Source: Marinobacter bohaiensis | GTDB lineage: Bacteria > Pseudomonadota > Gammaproteobacteria > Pseudomonadales > Oleiphilaceae | DNA length: 64,000 nt | Assembly (NCBI RefSeq): GCF_003258515.1 | Contig: NZ_QGEH01000001.1 | Location: 496,001 to 560,000, forward strand | Reading direction: 5' to 3' | Part shown: one piece after another, positions 10,138-18,019 of the stretch | Layout: each line of letters begins with the position of its first letter | Numbering within the stretch: position 1 is the stretch's first letter | Position numbers and translations under genes: made by a program | The notes under the pieces: model-generated | Database searches by the model: none | What the model was told of the DNA's origin: nothing | What the model saw: only the letters and a program-made list of their open reading frames with translations

Positions 10138-12126
10138 ATGCGTAGAACACGCCGTGGAATCATTTCTCTGCAACTGCTGCTGTTGCTGTTTACCAGCGGG
10201 CTGATCCTGCTGTTGATGGTGGCCAGCCTGGTCGCCGGTACGGCCGGTTTTCGCGGCTATATCGCCGACCAGCTCGAAGGCCACGCCCACGACGGCGCGG
10301 TGGCGGTGGGCCTGTCTCTGTCCAACGCCATCGACGGGCGTGACGAAGTGGCCTCGTCGTCCCTGATCGATGCCACCTTCGACAGCGGCCGCTACCTGTC
10401 CATCCGTTACGTCAACACGGCGTCGGGTTTTGAGATTTCCCGCCGCGACCGTCTGCGGGTGCCGGGGGCGCCGGACTGGTTCATCAGCCTGACCGATCTG
10501 CCCGAGGAGCGCTTCCTCAAACGCGCCGAGGTGGTGCGGGGCTGGCAGCGGCTGGGCTACGTCGAAGTGGTGAGCCACCCGGGGCTGGGGTACGGCGATC
10601 TGTGGCGTATGACGCGGCGGCTGGCGCTGGGGGCCCTGGTCATCGGCGGTATTGCCCTGGTGGCGCTCTTCTATCTTTTGCGTCGCGCGCTGCGTCCGCT
10701 GGCGGGGCTGGAAGAACAGGCCCAGGCTATTCGCAACCGCGATTTCCGCTACCGGGCGCCGGAGGCCAACACCCGGGAACTGGCGCGGGTGACCTCCGCC
10801 ATGAATCAGATGACCAACGACCTGGGCGCCCTGTTCGAGGGGCAGGGCAAGCTGATCCAGCACCTGCGCCGAATGAGCAACGAGGATCGCCTTACCGGGC
10901 TGGCCAGCCGCTCGGCTTTCGAGCAACGCTTGCGGGTGGTGGTGGAAAGCCACGAATCCCGCCGTCTCGGCGTGCTGGTATTGGTCCAGCTGGCGGCCTT
11001 CGACCAGGTGAACCGCTTCCACGGGCGCAAGGCGGCCGACGCGCTGCTCAAGGAAATGGCCGAAGCCCTGCTGTCGTTTCTGCGCCAGCATCCGGGCAGC
11101 TTTGCCGGGCGCCGGGCCGGGGCCGAGTTTGCCCTGTTCCTGCCGGGGGCGGCGCTGGTGGATGCGGAGTTCTGGGTCGATGAGCTGCTGGAAACCCTGG
11201 ACGGCATCTACGCCGACCGCAGCGAGGGCCGGGAAGTGGCGGTGCACGCCGGGCTGGCGGTGGCCGACGTCAATGTCGCCTCCGCGCGGGATCTGCTGTC
11301 CGCCAGCGATGAGGCCTTGCGCCAGGCGCAGATGTCCCACGAGACCAATCGCAAGGTGTTCGATACCGCCCAGTCGGTGCAGTTGGGCATTGACCAGTGG
11401 CGGCTGCAGCTGGAAGCGGCCCTGGACGCGGAGCAGGTCAAGCTGCTGTTCCAGTCGATCCAGTACACCGGAAACGACCGGGTGCATCATTACCACGTCC
11501 TGTCCCGCCTGCAGGTGGACGGCCAGTGGGTCGCTGCCGGGGTCTTCCTGCCCATGGCCGAACGCTTCCGTCTGATGGCCCAGCTCGACGACCTGGTTCT
11601 GCGCCGGGTGCTGGCCCTGCTCAAGCAGCACCCGCTGCTGGCCTTTGGGGTGACCCTGGGGACGTCGTCCATCGCCGAACGCAGCTTCCGCGAGCGCCTG
11701 GGCGACCTGTTGCAGGCGGAGGGGCAGGCGCTGCTGTCGCGTTTGTGGATCTATCTGCCGGAAGACGCCGTACATCATCACCGGGCGGACGTGGGGGCCT
11801 GCGTCAAACTGCTGCGGCGACACGATGTGAAAGTGCTGGTGGATCACTTCGGGGTCGGCGGTATCCCGTTCAGTTACCTGCGGAACCTGCCGTTCCAGGC
11901 CATGCGGATTGATCCGAGTTTTATCCACAACATCGACAGCCACGCCGACAACCGTTTCTACCTCGAATCCATCGTGCCGATCGCCCACAGTCGCGGCGTG
12001 GAAGTGTTCGTGGCCGGCGTGGAGACGGCATCGGAGTGGCAACTGGTGACCCAGATCGGTGTGGACGGCGGCAGCGGCTATCATTTGGCCCGTCCGGACG
12101 AGAACCTGCCGCCAGCGACGCTGTGA
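10138..12126 (+). CDS. LapD-like inner-membrane c-di-GMP receptor with degenerate GGDEF and EAL domains
   Basis: A 662-residue protein with a first transmembrane helix (about 8-33), a periplasmic domain (about 38-158), a second helix (about 161-181), a HAMP-like segment, then degenerate GGDEF and EAL domains. The periplasmic part resembles LapD_MoxY, with FDSGRYLSIR and a GW pair at 135-136 followed by VVSHPGLGY. The GGDEF site is replaced by RAGAEF (326-331) and the EAL motif by HVLSR (453-457), so cyclase and phosphodiesterase activity are unlikely. In the known Lap system, LapD binds c-di-GMP and sequesters the periplasmic protease LapG, which cleaves a surface adhesin. No lapG is adjacent. 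Start codon follows a weak ribosome site. Confidence 0.8.
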   Translation: MRRTRRGIISLQLLLLLFTSGLILLLMVASLVAGTAGFRGYIADQLEGHAHDGAVAVGLSLSNAIDGRDEVASSSLIDATFDSGRYLSIRYVNTASGFEISRRDRLRVPGAPDWFISLTDLPEERFLKRAEVVRGWQRLGYVEVVSHPGLGYGDLWRMTRRLALGALVIGGIALVALFYLLRRALRPLAGLEEQAQAIRNRDFRYRAPEANTRELARVTSAMNQMTNDLGALFEGQGKLIQHLRRMSNEDRLTGLASRSAFEQRLRVVVESHESRRLGVLVLVQLAAFDQVNRFHGRKAADALLKEMAEALLSFLRQHPGSFAGRRAGAEFALFLPGAALVDAEFWVDELLETLDGIYADRSEGREVAVHAGLAVADVNVASARDLLSASDEALRQAQMSHETNRKVFDTAQSVQLGIDQWRLQLEAALDAEQVKLLFQSIQYTGNDRVHHYHVLSRLQVDGQWVAAGVFLPMAERFRLMAQLDDLVLRRVLALLKQHPLLAFGVTLGTSSIAERSFRERLGDLLQAEGQALLSRLWIYLPEDAVHHHRADVGACVKLLRRHDVKVLVDHFGVGGIPFSYLRNLPFQAMRIDPSFIHNIDSHADNRFYLESIVPIAHSRGVEVFVAGVETASEWQLVTQIGVDGGSGYHLARPDENLPPATL

Positions 12127-12323
12127 CGCGTTGTGCATAGCTCTGCTCGAGGTCGCCGTTAGCCAGCGCCAATTGCGGAGGGCATGACAATCCGGCAAGG
12201 TAAGGGCACCTTTGTCGATGGCCCTGGCGATGCCATCCAATACAACGTTTATCAGGGGCGCCGGCTGTCGAAGGTCGTGCCCCGAGCGCACCCGGGGTGC
12301 GGTATTTAGGAGGAAAGACACGA

Positions 12324-12350
12324 ATGAAACGGGGTGGACAACTATGCTGA
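12324..12350 (+). other. Possible 8-codon leader ORF overlapping the DUF2333 start
   Basis: A very strong AGGAGG ribosome site at about 12309-12314 precedes an ATG at 12324 that encodes only MKRGGQLC before TGA at 12348-12350. This mini-ORF overlaps the ATG of the DUF2333 gene (12344) in a different frame. It could couple or attenuate translation, but it could also be chance, with the AGGAGG serving no start. Confidence 0.25.
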
Positions 12351-13384
12351 GCGGCACCAGACGTTTTTTCAGGGAGCGGACCGAGGATCTTCAGGACTAT
12401 CTGGGCGGCGGCAAGGTGGCCAAGTTCCTGCTGATCCTGGTGGTGCTCTATCTGCTGGTGGCCATTGTCCTGGGCATGTACTGGAGCAGTGAGCCGGATC
12501 CCTACTCGGTACGCGACGAGGCGCGTCAGCGGGCAGAGGCCATGAATCGGGAACTGGTGACCGGTTTTACCACCACCTCCACCCTGATCCACATGACCGA
12601 GACCCTGCTCGACAAGCCGGGCGGTTACATCACCAACGACGTTGCGCCCCCGGGCCTGTGGATGGATAACATGCCGCACTGGGAATACGGTGTGCTGGTG
12701 CAGCTGCGTGACATGTCGCGGGCGCTGCGCAAGGATATCAGCCGTTCCCAGAGTCAGTCTGCGGAGGACCCGGATCTGACCGTGGCCGAACCGCAACTGC
12801 ACTTCGACAACAACAGCTGGGCGATCCCGTCCACCGAGTCGGAGTACCGTCGTGGTATCGCGGCGCTCAAGCGTTACCTCAATCGCCTGTCCGACCCCAG
12901 CGGGCCCAAGGCGCAGTTCTACGCCCGTGCCGATAACCTCAACAACTGGCTGGCGGATCTGGAGACCCGTCTGGGCAGCCTGTCCCGCCGCCTGAGCGAG
13001 AGCGTCGGCAAGCAGAGCGTCAACGAAAACATGGAAGAACTGCCGGAGGCGGCTACGTCCGATGAGGTGCCGTCGGTGTCGACGCCCTGGACTGAGATTG
13101 ATGATGTCTTTTACGAGTCGCGCGGTACCGCCTGGGCCTTGCTGCACATCTTCCGCGCCATCGAAGTGGACTTCCGCGACGTGCTGCGGGACAAGAACGC
13201 ACTGGTCAGTGTGCGCCAGATCATCGTCGAACTGGAAGGATCGCAGAAGGACATGTGGAGCCCGGTGGTCCTGAACGGCAGTGGCTTCGGCATCCTCGCC
13301 AACCACTCTCTGACCATGGCGTCCTACCTGGCGCGCGCCAACTCGGCGATCATCGACCTGCGTGAACTGCTGAGCCAGGGCTGA
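12344..13384 (+). CDS. DUF2333 family membrane protein
   Basis: About 346 residues, started at MLSGTRRFFRERTEDLQDYL; upstream in-frame codons lack coding character. One transmembrane helix near the N-terminus (about 25-45, LLILVVLYLLVAIVLGMYW) suggests a periplasmic body anchored in the inner membrane. The rest is helical with a WAIPSTESEYRRGIAAL segment and a C-terminal VNEL-like region (RQIIVELEGSQKDMWSP). DUF2333 has no assigned function. It follows the lapD-like gene on the same strand at 217 bases and is followed by a strong terminator, so the two may be one transcription unit. Confidence 0.8.
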   Translation: MLSGTRRFFRERTEDLQDYLGGGKVAKFLLILVVLYLLVAIVLGMYWSSEPDPYSVRDEARQRAEAMNRELVTGFTTTSTLIHMTETLLDKPGGYITNDVAPPGLWMDNMPHWEYGVLVQLRDMSRALRKDISRSQSQSAEDPDLTVAEPQLHFDNNSWAIPSTESEYRRGIAALKRYLNRLSDPSGPKAQFYARADNLNNWLADLETRLGSLSRRLSESVGKQSVNENMEELPEAATSDEVPSVSTPWTEIDDVFYESRGTAWALLHIFRAIEVDFRDVLRDKNALVSVRQIIVELEGSQKDMWSPVVLNGSGFGILANHSLTMASYLARANSAIIDLRELLSQG

Positions 13385-13432
13385 CGGCGACCGCGTTCCC
13401 GTTTGTTGGCGCGAAACCGTTCGCGGACCTAC

Positions 13433-13470
13433 AAAAAAGGCAGTGACCCATCGGGTGCGCTGCCTTTTTT
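13433..13470. terminator. Bidirectional rho-independent terminator
   Basis: AAAAAAGGCAG (13433-13443) and CTGCCTTTTTT (13460-13470) are exact inverse complements around a 16-base loop. A-run and T-run on both sides let it end both the DUF2333 transcript and the convergent ppa transcript. Confidence 0.88.
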
Positions 13471-13504
13471 ATGCCCGGCCTCGGCGGCCGGTGTCAGCGA
13501 CCGC

Positions 13505-14035
13505 TTACTTCTTGTAGGCGGCAACCGATGCGTCCACGGCGGCACGGGCCGCGGCGGCATTGTCCCAACCCTGGACCTTGACCCACTTGCCGGCTTCGAG
13601 GTCCTTGTAGTTCTCGAAGAAGTGCTGGATCTGGTCTTTCAGCAGCTGCGGGATGTCCTCGACGTCCTGCACATCGGCGTACTGCTTGGTCACCTTGTCG
13701 TGCGGAACGGCGACCAGCTTGGCGTCGCCGCCGGCTTCGTCTTCCATGTTCAGGACGCCCACCGGACGACAGCGAATGATGCAGCCCGGCATGACCGGGT
13801 ACGGCGTGATCACCAGCACGTCCAGCGGATCGCCGTCGTCGGCCAGGGTGTTGGGGATAAAGCCGTAGTTGGCCGGGTAGAACATCGGCGTGGCCATGAA
13901 ACGGTCAACCACGACCGCTCCCATGTCCTTGTCGACTTCGTATTTGATCGGGGACGACGCGTTGGCCGGGATCTCGATCAGCACGTTGATGTCTTCCGGC
14001 GGATTCTTCCCGGGCGGGATGTTGTCGAAGTTCAT
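13505..14035 (-). CDS. ppa: Inorganic pyrophosphatase (family I)
   Basis: Hydrolyses pyrophosphate in the cytosol, pulling biosynthetic reactions forward. The 176 residues contain the family I marks: [42 protein letters not shown] with the clustered metal-binding aspartates (DDGDPLD), and [15 protein letters not shown], then a C-terminal [16 protein letters not shown]. Ribosome site AAGGA lies before the ATG. It ends at a terminator shared with the DUF2333 gene. Confidence 0.97.
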   Translation of the reverse strand: MNFDNIPPGKNPPEDINVLIEIPANASSPIKYEVDKDMGAVVVDRFMATPMFYPANYGFIPNTLADDGDPLDVLVITPYPVMPGCIIRCRPVGVLNMEDEAGGDAKLVAVPHDKVTKQYADVQDVEDIPQLLKDQIQHFFENYKDLEAGKWVKVQGWDNAAAARAAVDASVAAYKK

Positions 14036-14289
14036 GAGGCGTCCTTCTTTCAGTCGTGAATGGAATGGCTCCAGTGAATGGTCACGGATTATACCTGTCG
14101 GTCCCGACGGGTGAAATATAGTTGGGCCCTGCCACCTTGCCGTATCGTCATGTTGGCGTGGGGCACTGTGCTACATTGAAATGATCTGTCTTCTCCCGGC
14201 GGCTGTGAGTCGCCCGGGTGGCGTGTCAGATCAACGGACCGGTCGCGTGACGGCCGGTACAGGACACATTCCGACAAGGAGATTCCTTC

Positions 14290-14613
14290 ATGGAAGCTCA
14301 ATCCCCCCAGGACGATTACCGTCGGGTCAAGGAGGACATCCAGCTCCTGCGCGAAGACCTGGCCAAGCTCACCAAGGCTTTTTCCGAGAATCAGAAAAGC
14401 AACATCAGCGGTCTGCGCGACGAGATCCGTCGGGAAAGCCGGGAAGCACTGCGCCATGCCCGCGAGCGAGGTGACGAGGTGTTCAACCGCGCGAAGGAGG
14501 CCGGCGACAAGGCCATTCATGACGTCGAACACAAGATTGAGGAACGGCCGTTCCTCAGCGTGCTGATCGTGTTCCTGGTAGGCCTGCTGGTCGGCAAGTT
14601 GATGGATCGCTAG
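14290..14613 (+). CDS. DUF883 (ElaB/YqjD-like) membrane-anchored protein
   Basis: 107 residues, with an amphipathic coiled-coil body (about 5-85; repeated heptads such as VKEDIQLLREDLAKL) and a C-terminal transmembrane anchor FLSVLIVFLVGLLVGKLMDR. This is the architecture of ElaB/YqjD, C-tail-anchored inner-membrane proteins reported to bind ribosomes in stationary phase in E. coli. AAGGAG precedes the ATG. The next gene begins three bases after its stop, so they form an operon. Confidence 0.85.
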   Translation: MEAQSPQDDYRRVKEDIQLLREDLAKLTKAFSENQKSNISGLRDEIRRESREALRHARERGDEVFNRAKEAGDKAIHDVEHKIEERPFLSVLIVFLVGLLVGKLMDR

Positions 14614-14615
14614 GT

Positions 14616-15116
14616 TTGCTGGCCGGTCCGGAAGTTCAGGCGCTGCTGCGCAAGGCGGTTGCCGCGGTATTGGGAGCCCTGCTGGGGCTCATGCTGCTGG
14701 GCGCCCTGTTGATTGGCGGTCTGGTGATGGTGTGGCACGCCGCCATTCTGGGGCTGTCTCCCTGGGTGGGCGAGGCGGGTGCCTGGGGTATGACCGGCGG
14801 TGTCTGCTTCGCGCTGCTGGCGTTGTTCTTCTACCGCATGATTCGAGGCCCCCTGCGCGCCGCGGACGGCGAAACCGGCCGGGCAAGCGGCGGCTCGATG
14901 GTGGCGCGATTGCGTCGCCTGATCGCCGAGAACCCCTGGGAGTCGGTCGTGGCGGCCTTTGCCGTGGGCGTCGCCGGCCAGGCGGACCCGCGTCTGCGTC
15001 AGTTCCTGCTGCAGAGTGGGCTGGCGATGATTCGGGCCGCTAACGCCGTCGACGGCGGCGAGGCGGAGAACGACGCACCGGCGGACGACGACCTGTCGGC
15101 CAACGATCCCCAGTAA
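14616..15116 (+). CDS. Small integral membrane protein downstream of the DUF883 gene
   Basis: 166 residues if started at the TTG at 14616, just past the DUF883 stop; no ATG fits better without losing the first helix region. Two hydrophobic helices are visible (about 13-40, AVAAVLGALLGLMLLGALLI, and about 55-75, WGMTGGVCFALLALFFY), followed by a soluble Arg-rich segment and an acidic tail. Position resembles yqjE next to yqjD in E. coli, but I do not recognise the sequence itself. Function unknown. Confidence 0.7.
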   Translation: MLAGPEVQALLRKAVAAVLGALLGLMLLGALLIGGLVMVWHAAILGLSPWVGEAGAWGMTGGVCFALLALFFYRMIRGPLRAADGETGRASGGSMVARLRRLIAENPWESVVAAFAVGVAGQADPRLRQFLLQSGLAMIRAANAVDGGEAENDAPADDDLSANDPQ

Positions 15117-15142
15117 ATCCCCCGAGCGGCCCGGGTGGCCGC

Positions 15143-16285
15143 TCAGAGTCCCATCTGCTTGCCGATCAGTTCCTTCATGATCTCCGTCGTGCCGCCGCCG
15201 ATGGCCAGCAACCGGCCGTCGCGGTACAGACGCTCGACCCCCGTTTCGCGCATGTAGCCCATGCCGCCGTGCAACTGGACCGCCTCGCGGGTCACCGACT
15301 CGCACACCTCAGCGGCGAAGTTCTTGGCCATGGCCACCTGCCGGATGGGGTTCTTGCCCGCCTGCATCAGGGCGGCGCAGCGGTAGGTGTACTCGCGGGC
15401 GATGTCGACCTGTGTGGCCATCTCCACCAGTTTGTGGCGGGTGACCTGGAAGCCGCTCAGGGGCCGGCCGAAGGCCTCGCGCTGGCGGACGTATTCCTGG
15501 CTCGCCTCCAGCGCCAGCTGCGCGCCCATGTAGCCCATCACCGCCAGCATCAGGCGTTCGCTGAGGAAATTCGACATGACGGCCGGGAAGCCGGCGTTCT
15601 CGGCGCCGATCAGCCGGTCGGCGGGGACCCGGCAGTCCTCGAAGAACAGCTCCGCCGTGTCGCTGGCCCACCAACCCATTTTCTGCAGGTGGCGGCCGCG
15701 ACTGAAGCCAGGGGTGTCCCGGTCGACCAGCAGCAGGCTGATGCCGCCGTGGCCGGCCTCGCCGGTGCGTACCGCCACCGTGTAGTGATCCGCCCGATGG
15801 CCGCTGGTGATAAAGGTCTTGCTGCCGTTGACGACGTAGTGGTCGCCGTCGCGCACGGCGCGCGTGCTCAGGTTGGCCACATCGGAGCCGCCGCCCGGTT
15901 CGGTAATCGCCAGGGCCATGATTTTCTCGCCGCGCAACACCGGCGGCACGATGGCGTCACGCAGTTCCGGTTGCCCCCAGCGCACCAGCGGCGGCAGGGC
16001 GATGTCCAGCGATCCCAGACTGGCAGCGAGGCCGCCGGAGGTGGAGCGCATCAGCTCTTCGCTGATCACGACCTTGAGAAAGACATCCCCCTCGCTGTGA
16101 CCGCCCAGGGCTTCCGGGTAACCGGCCCCGAGCAGGCCCGCATCGCCTGCCAGGCGGAACACCTCCCGCGGGAACTCGCCTTGCTCTTCCCACTCGTCGA
16201 TGTGTGGAAGGATGTGGGTGGCCACGAACCGGCGGGCGCTGTCGCGGACCTGTCTGTGGGTGTCGTTGAAATAGTCGGTGTCCAT
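15143..16285 (-). CDS. Acyl-CoA dehydrogenase
   Basis: 380 residues, FAD-dependent alpha,beta-dehydrogenation of an acyl-CoA. Started at MDTDYFNDTHRQVRDSARRF; the open frame extends 16 codons upstream. Domain order is normal: helical N-terminal domain, middle beta domain with ALAITEPGGGSDVANLST and GSKTFITSG (FAD contacts), and C-terminal helices ending LHGGMGYMRETGVERLYRDG and IGGGTTEIM. The C-terminal position that carries the catalytic Glu in many members is Gly here, while the SERLMLA helix has a Glu where isovaleryl- and long-chain enzymes place theirs. The substrate cannot be fixed. A palindromic operator-like site lies 88 bases upstream, so TetR-type control is plausible. Confidence 0.88.
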   Translation of the reverse strand: MDTDYFNDTHRQVRDSARRFVATHILPHIDEWEEQGEFPREVFRLAGDAGLLGAGYPEALGGHSEGDVFLKVVISEELMRSTSGGLAASLGSLDIALPPLVRWGQPELRDAIVPPVLRGEKIMALAITEPGGGSDVANLSTRAVRDGDHYVVNGSKTFITSGHRADHYTVAVRTGEAGHGGISLLLVDRDTPGFSRGRHLQKMGWWASDTAELFFEDCRVPADRLIGAENAGFPAVMSNFLSERLMLAVMGYMGAQLALEASQEYVRQREAFGRPLSGFQVTRHKLVEMATQVDIAREYTYRCAALMQAGKNPIRQVAMAKNFAAEVCESVTREAVQLHGGMGYMRETGVERLYRDGRLLAIGGGTTEIMKELIGKQMGL

Positions 16286-16372
16286 GGCGTATCCGTCCGT
16301 TTTTTGTTGTCCAAGTAGGGTCGGGATCGGCATTGATTTCGGAAACAGATGCAGTGTCGCTGATCAATCATA

Positions 16373-16390
16373 ACCAAGCAAGCGCTTGGT
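16373..16390. promoter_or_regulatory. Palindromic operator-like site upstream of the acyl-CoA dehydrogenase gene
   Basis: ACCAAGCAAGCGCTTGGT has perfect 7-bp arms (ACCAAGC/GCTTGGT) and a CAAGCGCTTG core. Such CAAGCGCTTG palindromes are typical of TetR-family regulators of acyl-CoA genes in proteobacteria. The site is in the 298-base divergent gap shared with pycA; the regulator itself is not in this window. Confidence 0.55.
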
Positions 16391-16583
16391 AAGAAACCTG
16401 ATGTGGGTCAAGTCTGGTCTGGTAGGGCCGTCGAGCGGCGGCTAGAGTGTTCCGCCGCTTTAGCGTGTGTACAATATTCGTGCGTTAAAGTACGTACACC
16501 CGCCCTTGGGGTGGCTCTTCGGGGCGGGATGGCCAAGGTGGCCTTTCATCCCACTTCCTGACGAATGACAGGGAGCACCACAG

Positions 16584-18005
16584 ATGACTATAAAGAAAGT
16601 CCTCATCGCCAACCGCGGTGAGATTGCGGTCCGGATTGCCCGCGCCTGCCAGGAACTCGGCGTAAAGGCCGTGGCAATCTATTCGGAAGCCGACCGCTAT
16701 TCCTTACACGTCAAAAAGGCGGACGAAGCGCACTGCATCAGTGCCGATCCCCTGACGGGTTACCTCAATCCCCATCACATCGTGAACCTCGCGGTGGAGA
16801 CCGGCTGTGATGCCCTGCATCCCGGCTACGGTTTCCTGTCCGAGAACGCCACGCTGGCGGAAGTCTGCAAGGAGCGGGGCATCCGCTTCATCGGGCCGGC
16901 CGCCGACGTGATTGCGTCCATGGGCGACAAGACCCATGCGCGCCAGACCGCCATCAAGGCGGGCGTGCCGGTCACTCCGGGCTCGGAAGACAACCTCGAG
17001 GATGTCGAGGACGCGGTCAGACAGGCTGCGGACCTGGGCTATCCGGTGATGCTCAAGGCCACCTCCGGCGGTGGCGGCCGCGGCATCCGCCGCTGCGACG
17101 ACGAGGCGAGCCTGCGCCAGAACTACGACCGGGTAATCTCCGAAGCCACCAAGGCCTTCGGCAGCGCCGACGTGTTCCTGGAGAAGTGCATCGTCAATCC
17201 GCGTCACATCGAGGTACAGGTCCTGGCCGACAGCTTCGGCAACGCCATCCACCTGTACGAGCGTGACTGCTCCATCCAGCGCCGCAACCAGAAGCTGATC
17301 GAACTGGCCCCGTCGCCGCAGCTGAACGACGAACAGCGAGAATACATCGGTGACCTGGCCGTGCGTGTGTCCAAGCAAACCGGCTATGAAAACGCCGGTA
17401 CGGTGGAGTTCCTGCTGGCCGATAACGGCGATTTCTACTTCATGGAAATGAACACCCGGGTGCAGGTGGAACACACCATCAGCGAACAGATCACCGGGGT
17501 GGACATCGTCAAGGAGCAGATCCGCATTGCCGCCGGCGAAAAACTGCGTTTCAGGCAGGAAGACATCAGCTATCGCGGCTACGCCGCCCAGTTCCGGATC
17601 AACGCCGAGGATCCCAAGAACAACTTCCTGCCGAGTTTTGGCCAGATCACTCGCTACTATTCACCGGGCGGCCCCGGTGTGCGGACCGATGCGGCTATCT
17701 ACACCGGCTACGAGATCCCGCCCTACTACGACTCCATGTGCGCCAAGCTGATCGTCAGCGCCATGGACTGGGAAGAGCTGCTGGACCGTTCCCAGCGCGC
17801 CCTGAAAGACATGGGCATCTACGGGATCAAGACCACCATTCCCTACTACCTGGAAATCCTGAACCACCCCGAGTTCAGGGCAGCTTCGTTCAACACCGGG
17901 TTCGTGGAAGCCCACCCGGAGCTGATCAACTACAGCATCAAGAAGCGACCGGAATCGCTGGCCGCCGCCGTGGCCGCCGCGATTGCCGCCCAGGCCGGAA
18001 TCTGA
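16584..18005 (+). CDS. pycA: Pyruvate carboxylase subunit A (biotin carboxylase)
   Basis: 473 residues; carboxylates biotin on the partner PycB, to make oxaloacetate from pyruvate. It opens [20 protein letters not shown] and has the ATP-grasp loop ATSGGGGRGIRRC, the FLEKCIVNPRHIEVQVLAD strand, [16 protein letters not shown] and FRINAEDPKNNFLPSFG. This is the acetyl-CoA-insensitive two-subunit type seen in Pseudomonas. GGGAG lies 8 bases before the ATG, and pycB follows after 14 bases. A weak TACAAT -10 box is at about 16470-16475 in the upstream gap. Confidence 0.93.
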   Translation: MTIKKVLIANRGEIAVRIARACQELGVKAVAIYSEADRYSLHVKKADEAHCISADPLTGYLNPHHIVNLAVETGCDALHPGYGFLSENATLAEVCKERGIRFIGPAADVIASMGDKTHARQTAIKAGVPVTPGSEDNLEDVEDAVRQAADLGYPVMLKATSGGGGRGIRRCDDEASLRQNYDRVISEATKAFGSADVFLEKCIVNPRHIEVQVLADSFGNAIHLYERDCSIQRRNQKLIELAPSPQLNDEQREYIGDLAVRVSKQTGYENAGTVEFLLADNGDFYFMEMNTRVQVEHTISEQITGVDIVKEQIRIAAGEKLRFRQEDISYRGYAAQFRINAEDPKNNFLPSFGQITRYYSPGGPGVRTDAAIYTGYEIPPYYDSMCAKLIVSAMDWEELLDRSQRALKDMGIYGIKTTIPYYLEILNHPEFRAASFNTGFVEAHPELINYSIKKRPESLAAAVAAAIAAQAGI

Positions 18006-18019
18006 TGGGAGTCTGAACA

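Noticed and set aside
10099-12357. 752-codon minus-strand frame opposite the LapD-like gene
   Set aside because: Antisense shadow in high-G+C sequence, rich in His, Gln and Arg; the plus frame has coherent domains.
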